Both the position numbers and the translations under genes were made by a program. 9,192 nt of DNA from DASWUD01 sp036401755 (GTDB lineage: Bacteria; Pseudomonadota; Gammaproteobacteria; Thiohalomonadales; Thiohalomonadaceae). The notes under the pieces were generated by a model. That model had not been told where the DNA came from, searched no databases, and worked only from the letters and a program-made list of their open reading frames with translations. The stretch covers positions 1 through 9,192 of the forward strand of contig DASWUD010000143.1 in NCBI GenBank assembly GCA_036401755.1. The letters are read 5' to 3'. Shown in pieces: positions 1 through 6,058 of this stretch (its first letter is position 1; the number at the start of each line of letters is the position of its first letter).

Positions 1-1686
1 GTCGCTCACGGCAACGCGAATGGTGCGGTTGGGGATATCGATCTCGATCACATCGCCGTTTTGCACCAGGCCGATGGTGCCACCTTCGGCGGCTTCGGGC
101 GAGACGTGGCCGATGGAGAGGCCCGAGGTGCCGCCGGAGAAGCGGCCGTCGGTGATGAGGGCGCACGCCTTGCCGAGCCCCTTCGACTTGATGTACGAGG
201 TGGGATAGAGCATCTCCTGCATACCGGGTCCGCCGCGCGGACCTTCGTAGCGCACGATCACGACATCGCCGGCCTTCACTTCGTCATCGAGGATCTTCTT
301 CACCGCCTCCTCCTGGCTTTCGCAGATCACCGCGGGGCCGGAGAACTTCAGGATCGAGGCATCGACACCGGCGGTCTTCACCACGCAGCCATCTGCGGCG
401 AGATTGCCGTAGAGCACGGCGAGACCGCCGTCCTTCGAATAGGCGTGGGCATAGTCGCGAATACAACCGTTGGCGCGATCGTCATCGAGCGTGGCGTAAC
501 GCTTCTCCTGGCTGAAGGCGACCTGGGTCGGCACGCCGCCGGGGGCGGCGCGGAAGAAATCCTTGCGCTTCTGATCGGCTGTCACCTGAATGTCCCACAG
601 CTCGATGGCCTCAGCCAGGGTGGCGGCGTGCACCGTCTTGCAGTCACCATTGAGCAGATTGGCACGGGCCAGTTCACCAAGGATGCCAATCACGCCGCCG
701 GCACGATGCACATCTTCCATGTGATAGGTCTGGATCGACGGGGCCACCTTGCACAGGTGCGGCACCTTGCGCGACAGGCGATCGATATCCTGCATGGTGA
801 AGGGCACCCCCGCCTCTTCGGCGGCAGCAAGCAGATGGAGGATGGTGTTGGTGGAACCGCCCATGGCGATGTCGAGGGACATGGCATTCTCGAACGCAGC
901 GAAGTTGGCGATAGAGCGCGGCAACACGGAAGCGTCGTCGCCTTCGTAGTAGCGCTTGGCCAGCGCCACGATCATGCGGCCTGCTTCCTTGAAGAGGCGC
1001 TCGCGGTCCTTGTGGGTGGCCACCAGCGAACCGTTGCCGGGCAGCGACAGACCGAGCGCTTCGGTAAGGCAGTTCATGGAGTTGGCAGTAAACATGCCGG
1101 AGCAGGAGCCGCAGGTGGGGCAGGCACTGCGCTCCATGATCTCGACCGCCTGATCGCTCTCCTTGGGATTGGCGGCGGCGATCATCGCATCGATGAGATC
1201 GAGTGCCACGGTCTGTTCGTGGATCACCGCCTTGCCCGCTTCCATCGGCCCGCCGGAAACGAAGATCACCGGAATATTCAAACGCAGCGCGGCGTTGAGC
1301 ATGCCCGGGGTGATCTTGTCGCAGTTGCTGATGCAGACCAGTGCATCGGCGCAGTGAGCGTTGACCATGTACTCGACGCTGTCGGCGATGATCTCGCGCG
1401 AGGGCAGCGAATAGAGCATGCCGTCGTGGCCCATGGCGATACCGTCGTCGATGGCGATGGTGTTGAACTCCTTGGCCACGCCGCCCGCCGCTTCGATCTC
1501 GCGCGCCACCAGTTGCCCCATATCCTTCAGATGGACATGGCCCGGCACGAACTGGGTGAAGGAGTTGGCGATGGCGATGATCGGCTTGTTGAAATCCTCG
1601 TCCTTCATGCCGGTGGCGCGCCACAGGGCGCGCGCGCCGGCCATGTTGCGGCCATGGGTGGAGGTATGGGAGCGGTAGGCTGGCAT
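1..1686 (-). CDS. ilvD: Dihydroxy-acid dehydratase IlvD (3' end cut off by the window edge)
   Basis: Catalyses dehydration of 2,3-dihydroxy-isovalerate and 2,3-dihydroxy-3-methylvalerate to the 2-keto acids, the third common step of valine and isoleucine synthesis, in the cytoplasm with an Fe-S cluster and Mg2+. The N-terminus (MPAYRSHTSTHGRNMAGARA) closely matches E. coli IlvD and fixes the start at 1686. Visible family residues are Asp80-Asp81 (Mg2+ site), Cys122 in CISNCDKITPGM with Lys124, and the cysteine-rich ACPTCGSCSGMF motif holding the other conserved cluster ligand. Later motifs LDDDRANGCIR and ITDGRFSGGTSGLS are intact. The visible part is 562 codons and ends in VSD, matching E. 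coli IlvD around residue 562 of 616, so about 54 residues lie outside the window. The frame is open throughout. The ribosome site is weak (AGAGAA about 9 nt upstream) and abuts a terminator. Assignment is very secure by motif and colinearity. Confidence 0.98.
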   Translation of the reverse strand, partial: MPAYRSHTSTHGRNMAGARALWRATGMKDEDFNKPIIAIANSFTQFVPGHVHLKDMGQLVAREIEAAGGVAKEFNTIAIDDGIAMGHDGMLYSLPSREIIADSVEYMVNAHCADALVCISNCDKITPGMLNAALRLNIPVIFVSGGPMEAGKAVIHEQTVALDLIDAMIAAANPKESDQAVEIMERSACPTCGSCSGMFTANSMNCLTEALGLSLPGNGSLVATHKDRERLFKEAGRMIVALAKRYYEGDDASVLPRSIANFAAFENAMSLDIAMGGSTNTILHLLAAAEEAGVPFTMQDIDRLSRKVPHLCKVAPSIQTYHMEDVHRAGGVIGILGELARANLLNGDCKTVHAATLAEAIELWDIQVTADQKRKDFFRAAPGGVPTQVAFSQEKRYATLDDDRANGCIRDYAHAYSKDGGLAVLYGNLAADGCVVKTAGVDASILKFSGPAVICESQEEAVKKILDDEVKAGDVVIVRYEGPRGGPGMQEMLYPTSYIKSKGLGKACALITDGRFSGGTSGLSIGHVSPEAAEGGTIGLVQNGDVIEIDIPNRTIRVAVSD

Positions 1687-1700
1687 TGTTCGAGTTCTCT

Positions 1701-1751
1701 AAAAAATTAAGGGGCAAGCGAAAGGCGTAGTTTACACCTTCCCCTTGCCCC
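1701..1751 (-). terminator. Intrinsic terminator after the PstS-OmpA gene, abutting the ilvD ribosome site
   Basis: Read on the minus strand, GGGGCAAG (1751-1744) pairs perfectly with CTTGCCCC (1718-1711). Inside it AAGGTGTA (1740-1733) pairs with TACGCCTT (1729-1722) through one G-U wobble, closing on a 3-nt loop. The three bases between the two helices give one G-C, one G-U and one G-G mismatch, so the stem is about 19 bp. It is followed at once by TTAATTTTTT (1710-1701). The T-tract and the wobble favour the minus strand; on the plus strand there is no T-run after the stem. It should end transcripts from the gene stopping at 1778, but it leaves only 14 nt before the ilvD ATG. Confidence 0.85.
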
Positions 1752-1777
1752 CCGGGCAACCGTAGCGAGCGTGGGTA

Positions 1778-3100
1778 TTACTTCACCCACACCTCAACGC
1801 GGCGGTTCTTGTTGCGGCCGGCTTCGTTGTCGTTGGCCGCCACCGCCGCCACCGAGCCGTAACCACGCACGCGCATGGGCTTCAGGCCCTGGCGGATCAG
1901 CGAGTCGGCCACCGTATCGGCACGATCGGTAGCGAGGGAGAGCGCCACCATCGGGATCGCTTCGTTGCTGTCGGAAAAGCCAAACAGCAACAACTTGCCC
2001 TTGGCATTGGTGTCACGCTTCATGTAGGCCACCAGCCGCTCCTCATCACGCTGCGCCTTGTTGTCGAGTTCGGCCGACCCTTTGGTAAAGCGGAAGTTGA
2101 GGGAGAGGCGCTTGGCCCCCTGCGTGAGCTGCTTGTACTCATCGGGAAGATCGGTGGCAAACTCGGTGGCCTCGGCGCGGATCTCCTGGGAGACGAAGCC
2201 GGCCTGATCGATCATCTGTTGCCCCTTTGCGGAGACGGCAAAGTCGGCGAACTCCTTCGCCAGGGTGCTCTGCTGCCCCATCTGCGGCACGTAGAGGAAG
2301 AGGCGGCGCGCCAGCGCATAATCCTCGGTGGCCACGCTGAACGGCGTGGGAGGAATAGCCACACCGCCGTCGTTAATGGCCAGCACGCGGTTTTTCTTTA
2401 CATAGGCGAGACCGGTGAAACCGATGGCGGCGGGATCGGCGGCCACCTGGTCGGAAAGCTCTGCGTTGGATTCTAAGCGCTTGGCTCCGGCCGCTAGCGC
2501 CTTATCATCGAGCACCAGGCTGTTGAAGGTGTCGAAGGTGCCCGATTTGGCATCGCGCGCCAGTACATGGATGGCCCCCCCCTTGCCACCCACCTCGGAC
2601 CAATCTTTTACCTCGCCGGTGAAGATCTTGCGCAGCGTGCCCTTGTCGAGCTTGGCGAGCGGATTGGCCGGGTTGACGATCACCGCCACCCCGTCGAGGC
2701 CGAGCACATACTCGCTCTTAACGTCATTGAGCCTGCCGAGCTTGGCGAGGGAGCTGACCTCGCTCGCCTGAATGGGGCGCGAGGCCATGCCGATATCGCT
2801 GGCACCCTTGCCGAGATCGGCAAAGGCGGTGGAGGAGCCGTGGGCCTTGATCTCGATGACCAGCTGTTCTCCCGCGGCGTTGCTGCCGATCACCTGCAGC
2901 TCATTCTCGCCAAGAGGTTGGCGGCTGACGTTGGTGAACCCCTTCCCCTTCAGCCAGCTCTCCGCCAGCACCGGCATCAGCTCGGCGCCGATGGTGTTGG
3001 AGCCATGGATGCGCAGTTGCGAGGGGGCCGCGGCGTGGAGATGGGCGGCATAAAGAAAAAGCGTACCCAATACAAGCACTGTTTTTTGCCAAAGACGCAT
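1778..3100 (-). CDS. PstS-like substrate-binding protein with C-terminal OmpA domain (copy 1, downstream paralogue)
   Basis: A 440-residue secreted protein. Residues 1-24 form a Sec signal peptide with a likely cut after LHA/AAP. Residues about 28-310 are a PstS-type periplasmic binding domain. Ligand-loop motifs are HGSNTIG (32-38), HGSSTAF (87-93), GLDGVAVIVNPANP (134-147) and the SGTFDTF segment (186-192), which in phosphate-binding PstS proteins contacts the oxyanion. Residues about 330-440 are an OmpA-like domain: LSLNFRF, then FGFSDSNE, and a GYGS...NDNEAGRNKNRRVEVWVK tail containing the Asp and Arg that bind peptidoglycan diaminopimelate in this family. The likely role is a wall-anchored phosphate or oxyanion binder or sensor; the ligand is inferred. 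The start at 3100 has AGGAAGAG three bases upstream, so the core match is well placed. It follows its paralogue by 106 bp and is followed by a terminator. No permease or ATPase gene adjoins. Confidence 0.9.
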   Translation of the reverse strand: MRLWQKTVLVLGTLFLYAAHLHAAAPSQLRIHGSNTIGAELMPVLAESWLKGKGFTNVSRQPLGENELQVIGSNAAGEQLVIEIKAHGSSTAFADLGKGASDIGMASRPIQASEVSSLAKLGRLNDVKSEYVLGLDGVAVIVNPANPLAKLDKGTLRKIFTGEVKDWSEVGGKGGAIHVLARDAKSGTFDTFNSLVLDDKALAAGAKRLESNAELSDQVAADPAAIGFTGLAYVKKNRVLAINDGGVAIPPTPFSVATEDYALARRLFLYVPQMGQQSTLAKEFADFAVSAKGQQMIDQAGFVSQEIRAEATEFATDLPDEYKQLTQGAKRLSLNFRFTKGSAELDNKAQRDEERLVAYMKRDTNAKGKLLLFGFSDSNEAIPMVALSLATDRADTVADSLIRQGLKPMRVRGYGSVAAVAANDNEAGRNKNRRVEVWVK

Positions 3101-3125
3101 GATCTCTTCCTAGATATTGTTATGA

Positions 3126-3156
3126 ATGCCGACTGTGGTAATAAATATCCCGGCAT
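3126..3156. repeat. Short inverted repeat ATGCCG/CGGCAT upstream of the copy-1 gene
   Basis: ATGCCG at 3126-3131 and CGGCAT at 3151-3156 are perfect 6-bp inverted arms around a 19-nt AT-rich centre. They lie between the candidate -10 and the ribosome site of the gene starting at 3100. This could be a weak leader hairpin or an operator. The arms are short enough that chance is a serious alternative. Confidence 0.25.
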
Positions 3157-3184
3157 AAATACTGGAATTAGACCACGCGGTCAA
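3156..3184 (-). promoter_or_regulatory. Candidate sigma70 promoter for the copy-1 PstS-OmpA gene
   Basis: On the minus strand TTGACC (3184-3179) matches the -35 consensus at 5 of 6 positions. It is spaced by exactly 17 bp from TATTTA (3161-3156), which is only a fair -10 (3 of 6). A near-palindrome GACCACGCGGTC (3171-3182) overlaps the -35 and could be an operator. No convincing terminator separates the two paralogues: the 4-bp CCGC/GCGG hairpin at 3188-3198 has no T-tract. The gene may therefore be read both from here and from the upstream promoter. Confidence 0.4.
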
Positions 3185-3206
3185 CCTCCGCTTGGCGGGC
3201 CTGCGA

Positions 3207-4514
3207 TTATTGCAGCCAGACCTCGACGCGTCGGTTGCGATGGCGCCCGCTATCGCTGTCGTTGGAGGCCACCGCCACCGCATCGCCATAACCACGCACA
3301 TGATAGGGTTCTACCCCCTGCATGAGCAGCCACTCGGCCACCGCATCGGCACGGTCGACCGATAGCACCAGCGATCGGATGGGCAGCAATTCGTGGCTGT
3401 CGGCGAAACCGAACAGCAGCAGTTTGCGGCGCGCGTTCTCCGGCCGGGCGAGATAGGCGGCAAGGCGCATCAGGTCACGCTTGGCCTTGTTGTCCAGCTC
3501 GTAGACCCCTGGTTCGAAGCGGAAGTTGAGGGAGAGGCGCTGCGCGCCGTGTGTGAAGCGCGCATACTCCTGCGGCACCTCACTCTCATGGGCCACTGGA
3601 CGCGCCTCAATCTCCTGGGAGACGAAGCCGTGCGGCTCCAGGGCGCGCTGCCCCTCGATGGAGACGGCAAAGCTGGCGAAATCCTGGGCCAGCTGCCAGT
3701 TGTGACCACGCGTCGGCGCATAGAGAAAGAGGCGGCGCGCCAGGGCGTAATCCTCGGTCGCCACCGTGAAGGGGGCGGGCGCGATGGGGGCGCCACCATC
3801 GGCGATGGCCAGCGCCTTCACCCCCTGGATATAGGCAAGGCCGACGAAACCGATGGCCTGTGGATCGGCGGCCACCTGCGCCACCAGTTCGGTACTCGAC
3901 TCGTAGCGACCCGCGGTGCCAACCAGCTTCGCCCCCTCGTCGAGCACCAGGCTCTTGAAGGTGTCGTAGGTGCCCGATTTGTCGTCGCGCGCATGTACCC
4001 GGATCGCCCCGGCCTTCCCCCCCAGCTGCGACCAGTCATCCACTTCGCCAGCAAAGATGCGGCGTACCGCAGCCTTATCCAGGGTGGCGAGCGGATTGGC
4101 GGGATGGACGATCACCGCCACCCCGTCGAGCCCGACCACATATTCACTGCGCACATCGTCGAGCTTGCCGAGCGCCACCAGTTGCGCCACCTCCCTGGCC
4201 TTGATGGGACGCGACGCCATGCCGAGGTCGGCACTCCCCGCCGCCAGATCGGTAAACGCCGTGGTCGAGCCGTGGGCACGGATCTCCACCGCCAGCTGAC
4301 GCCCTTTGGCATCACGCCCCTCGACTCGCCGCTCCTCCGGCGCCGTCTCGCTTATGGTGACCTGGCTATAGCCCTTGCTCTTCAACCACTTCTCGGCAAG
4401 AACCGGTGCCAGCTTGTCGCCGATGGTGTTGGAGCCGTGCAGCCGCAGCAGATTTTCCTCGGCCTGAGCCAGCGGAGTGAGCAACAGCAGGAGCAGTACA
4501 ACGTACTTTTTCAT
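3207..4514 (-). CDS. PstS-like substrate-binding protein with C-terminal OmpA domain (copy 2, first-transcribed paralogue)
   Basis: A 435-residue paralogue of the protein at 1778-3100, colinear over its whole length and identical in all key motifs. The signal peptide is residues 1-18 (cut after AQA/EE). The binding domain carries HGSNTIG (26-32), HGSTTAF (81-87), GLDGVAVIVHPANP (128-141) and KSGTYDTF (179-186). The OmpA-like domain is about 325-435, with LSLNFRF (327-333), FGFADSHE and a GRHRNRRVEVW end; its Asp and Arg peptidoglycan ligands are present. Differences cluster in the segment after the first ligand loop (residues 50-75) and around 265-310, so the copies could differ in ligand or timing rather than fold. 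The start at 4514 is supported by AGGGAAAGG just upstream and a clean signal peptide. It heads the minus-strand run of two paralogues and is divergent from the membrane gene at 4740. Function beyond oxyanion binding is inference. Confidence 0.9.
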   Translation of the reverse strand: MKKYVVLLLLLLTPLAQAEENLLRLHGSNTIGDKLAPVLAEKWLKSKGYSQVTISETAPEERRVEGRDAKGRQLAVEIRAHGSTTAFTDLAAGSADLGMASRPIKAREVAQLVALGKLDDVRSEYVVGLDGVAVIVHPANPLATLDKAAVRRIFAGEVDDWSQLGGKAGAIRVHARDDKSGTYDTFKSLVLDEGAKLVGTAGRYESSTELVAQVAADPQAIGFVGLAYIQGVKALAIADGGAPIAPAPFTVATEDYALARRLFLYAPTRGHNWQLAQDFASFAVSIEGQRALEPHGFVSQEIEARPVAHESEVPQEYARFTHGAQRLSLNFRFEPGVYELDNKAKRDLMRLAAYLARPENARRKLLLFGFADSHELLPIRSLVLSVDRADAVAEWLLMQGVEPYHVRGYGDAVAVASNDSDSGRHRNRRVEVWLQ

Positions 4515-4557
4515 GGCCTTTCCCTGTTCATTTTTGGAATGGCCGCACCCTAGCGTT

Positions 4558-4602
4558 GCTATATGAATTTGCGATGACGCTCTTGTGTCACTGCGATGAC
4601 GC
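4558..4602 (-). promoter_or_regulatory. Candidate Pho-box-like repeats and -10 upstream of the tandem PstS-OmpA genes
   Basis: On the minus strand the 11-mer GCGTCATCGCA occurs exactly twice (4602-4592 and 4580-4570), 22 bp apart. An 11-bp unit GTGACACAAGA lies between them, so three units fall in an 11-bp register. Unit heads GCGTCAT, GTGACAC and GCGTCAT each share 5 of 7 bases with the PhoB heptamer CTGTCAT or its CTGTCAC variant. TATAGC (4563-4558, 4 of 6 to a -10) begins 10 bp after the last heptamer, the spacing known for activated pho promoters. The repeat is directly visible. The PhoB assignment is inference, and another response regulator would also fit. Confidence 0.4.
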
Positions 4603-4726
4603 TTACAAACTAACCGGATGATTGACGCGATGCCTATCGTGAACTGGAGAACGAACTGCCCCGCAGCGCCGATAACGACAGACTCTTCGTTGATTGAAAT
4701 AGCTTGTTACACCACAGCAACAAAAC

Positions 4727-4732
4727 AAGGAG
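4727..4732 (+). promoter_or_regulatory. Shine-Dalgarno site that sets the membrane-protein start at 4740
   Basis: AAGGAG lies 7 nt before the ATG at 4740. An in-frame ATG at 4704 would add 12 residues unlike a membrane-protein N-terminus and has no comparable site, so 4740 is preferred. Confidence 0.75.
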
Positions 4733-4739
4733 CAGGGTC

Positions 4740-5152
4740 ATGAGCGAAATCAAACGCCCCATCTGGATCTGGTTTGCTGCCCCCATCGCCATCGTGTTTG
4801 GTCTGATGACCATCAAATCGGGAGGGAGTGTGCTGTTCTTCGATGGCGCGGCGCGGCAGGCGGCGGGGCATTTGTGCCCTTCATCCTCTGGTTCAATTTT
4901 CTGGCCGGCTTTTTCTATGTCGCCACCGGAGCCGGGCTGTGGTTACGCAAACGCTGGGCGGTCGGGCTTGCAACCGCCCTTGCCCTGACAACCCTGGTCG
5001 CCTTCGCAGTGTTTGGCATGCACATCCTGAATCATGGTGAATATGAGATGCGCACGGTGTTCGCCATGACCCTGCGCTCTGCCGTGTGGAGCGTCATCGC
5101 CGGCTTGGCCTGGTTGCTGTGGCCGTCCAGAGTGCAAATTGCGAAGGGATAG
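4740..5152 (+). pseudogene. Small four-helix membrane protein, interrupted by a -1 frameshift
   Basis: I do not recognise a named family. From 4740 the frame encodes MSEIKRPIWIWFAAPIAIVF and continues to AAG at 4868, then degenerates into a Pro/Ser-rich tail ending at 4988. The frame one base back (from GCA at 4868) continues naturally as AFVPFILWFNFLAGFFYV and runs to TAG at 5150-5152. Joining them gives 137 residues with four hydrophobic segments (about 8-24, 47-69, 74-97 and 112-128). Short charged links (LRKRW, NHGEYEMR) separate the last three, as in small inner-membrane proteins. The break is at GGGG (4865-4868): one missing G explains it, and so would a -1 slip of the Gly codon. It is thus a sequencing error, a recent pseudogene or a recoded gene. 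An automatic caller might report only 4874-5152. It is convergent with the DUF4197 gene. Confidence 0.75.
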
Positions 5153-5191
5153 TCTCTCTGAGGTATTAGAGGGGATGCCTTGCTAACAGGT

Positions 5192-5234
5192 TCTGGTTGT
5201 CGGCATCGGATAGAACCCGAAGCCGACAACCAGA
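5192..5234. terminator. Long stem-loop between convergent genes, probable shared transcription end
   Basis: TCTGGTTGTCGGC (5192-5204) and GCCGACAACCAGA (5222-5234) are perfect 13-bp inverted arms. Inside, after one A-A mismatch, TCGG (5206-5209) pairs with CCGA (5217-5220), leaving a 7-nt loop. It lies 39 bp after the stop of the plus-strand membrane gene and 43 bp after the stop of the minus-strand DUF4197 gene, the place for a bidirectional terminator. No T-tract directly follows on either strand; the nearest is TTTT at 5250-5253 after a 4-bp mini-hairpin. It may instead act as a 3'-end stabiliser or rho-dependent stop. Confidence 0.55.
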
Positions 5235-5277
5235 GTGACAGTTCAGCTGTTTTGCAAACCCAGGAATGCGCTGAATA

Positions 5278-5961
5278 TCAGTCGAGCAGAGAACCAAACA
5301 CCTTGGTGATCACCTTGCTGCCCTGCTCAAGGGGATTGGCGCGGATGGCCTTCTCTTCGTCGGCAATCATGACAAACAGGCCGTCCAGCGCCTTCTGGGT
5401 AACATAGTCGTCGATACTGGCCTGCTCCTTGCCAATCAAACCCCAGCGGCTCGCCTTGCCGGCGAAGTTGTTATAACTGCGCCGCAACCCCACCTTGGAG
5501 GTGGCCTCTTTGACGATCGGGCGGAATTTTTCCGCTAGTGGTGCGGAGGTGGTGCGCCGGAAATATTCGGTGGCCGAGGTCTCCCCGCCGGTCAGTATCC
5601 CCTTGGCATCCTCAACACTCATCCCCTTCACCGCATCGACCAGCAGCACCTTCGCCTCCGGTACGGCTTCCTCGGCAGCGCGATTCATTTTCATGATCAT
5701 ATCGTCAGCCAGCTGGTCCATGCCGTATTTGCGCAGGGTCCGTTCCGCCTTGCGCAGCGACTCCGGCAGGGGGATCTTGACCCGCTCGTTGGCGAGAAAA
5801 CCATCCACCTTGCCCAGATTGGCCACGGCCTTGCCGGCCCCTTTCTCCAGCGCCTCCTTGAGCCCTGCCACCGCGTCGCTGTTGGTGATCTCATCGATAG
5901 TCACCGCCTGCGCCGTAATGGTTGCAAGCGCCAGCACCATGGCAAGTATTGCCTTACGCAT
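5278..5961 (-). CDS. Secreted DUF4197-family protein
   Basis: A 227-residue protein I recognise as DUF4197, a proteobacterial family of unknown function. Residues 1-19 are a signal peptide (cut after AQA/VT), so it is periplasmic or lipid-free secreted; no lipobox cysteine is present. The mature part starts with GLKEALEKGAGKAV (33-46) and a DGFLANERVKIPLPESL segment (53-69), both hallmarks of the family. It is then almost wholly helical: AERTLRKYG, MNRAAEEAVPEAK and a TEYFRRTTSAPLAEKFRPIV stretch (131-150). It ends in a helical tail with DDYVTQKALDGLFVMIADEE, predicted from sequence only. There are no cysteines and no obvious catalytic triad. The start at 5961 has AAGGGAGAA about 6 nt upstream. 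It follows the ATP-grasp gene on the same strand across 97 bp, with no clear terminator between, so co-transcription is possible. Function is unknown. Confidence 0.88.
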   Translation of the reverse strand: MRKAILAMVLALATITAQAVTIDEITNSDAVAGLKEALEKGAGKAVANLGKVDGFLANERVKIPLPESLRKAERTLRKYGMDQLADDMIMKMNRAAEEAVPEAKVLLVDAVKGMSVEDAKGILTGGETSATEYFRRTTSAPLAEKFRPIVKEATSKVGLRRSYNNFAGKASRWGLIGKEQASIDDYVTQKALDGLFVMIADEEKAIRANPLEQGSKVITKVFGSLLD

Positions 5962-6058
5962 AACATTCTCCCTTAGTTTTATTGAACAGGCAGGATAAGC
6001 ACATTCGACGTTTTAGAACAGTGCGCATTGTCTCAGGCTGCAAATTCCGGTCTGGCAA

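Noticed and set aside
61..1710. 549-codon plus-strand open frame antisense to ilvD
   Set aside because: It mirrors ilvD, whose motifs are unmistakable on the other strand. The His/Gly/Ala-rich translation without domains is typical of GC-rich antisense shadows.
674..1759. 361-codon minus-strand open frame overlapping ilvD
   Set aside because: Same strand, different frame, Arg/His/Gly-rich shadow. It would start inside the terminator region and has no recognisable motif.
3188..3198. CCGC/GCGG mini-hairpin as terminator between the two PstS-OmpA genes
   Set aside because: Only 4 bp of stem and no T-tract on the minus strand.
3393..4553. 386-codon plus-strand open frame antisense to the copy-2 PstS-OmpA gene
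   Set aside because: Low-complexity Arg/Gly/Leu-rich product with no motif, fully explained by the real gene opposite. A similar shadow opposes the copy-1 gene (2567-3325).
4630..4742. 36-codon ORF (MPIVNWRTNCPAAPITTDSS...) ending in a TCATGA overlap with the membrane-protein start
   Set aside because: The overlap looks like translational coupling, but the ORF has no ribosome site and unremarkable composition. The membrane gene has its own strong AAGGAG.
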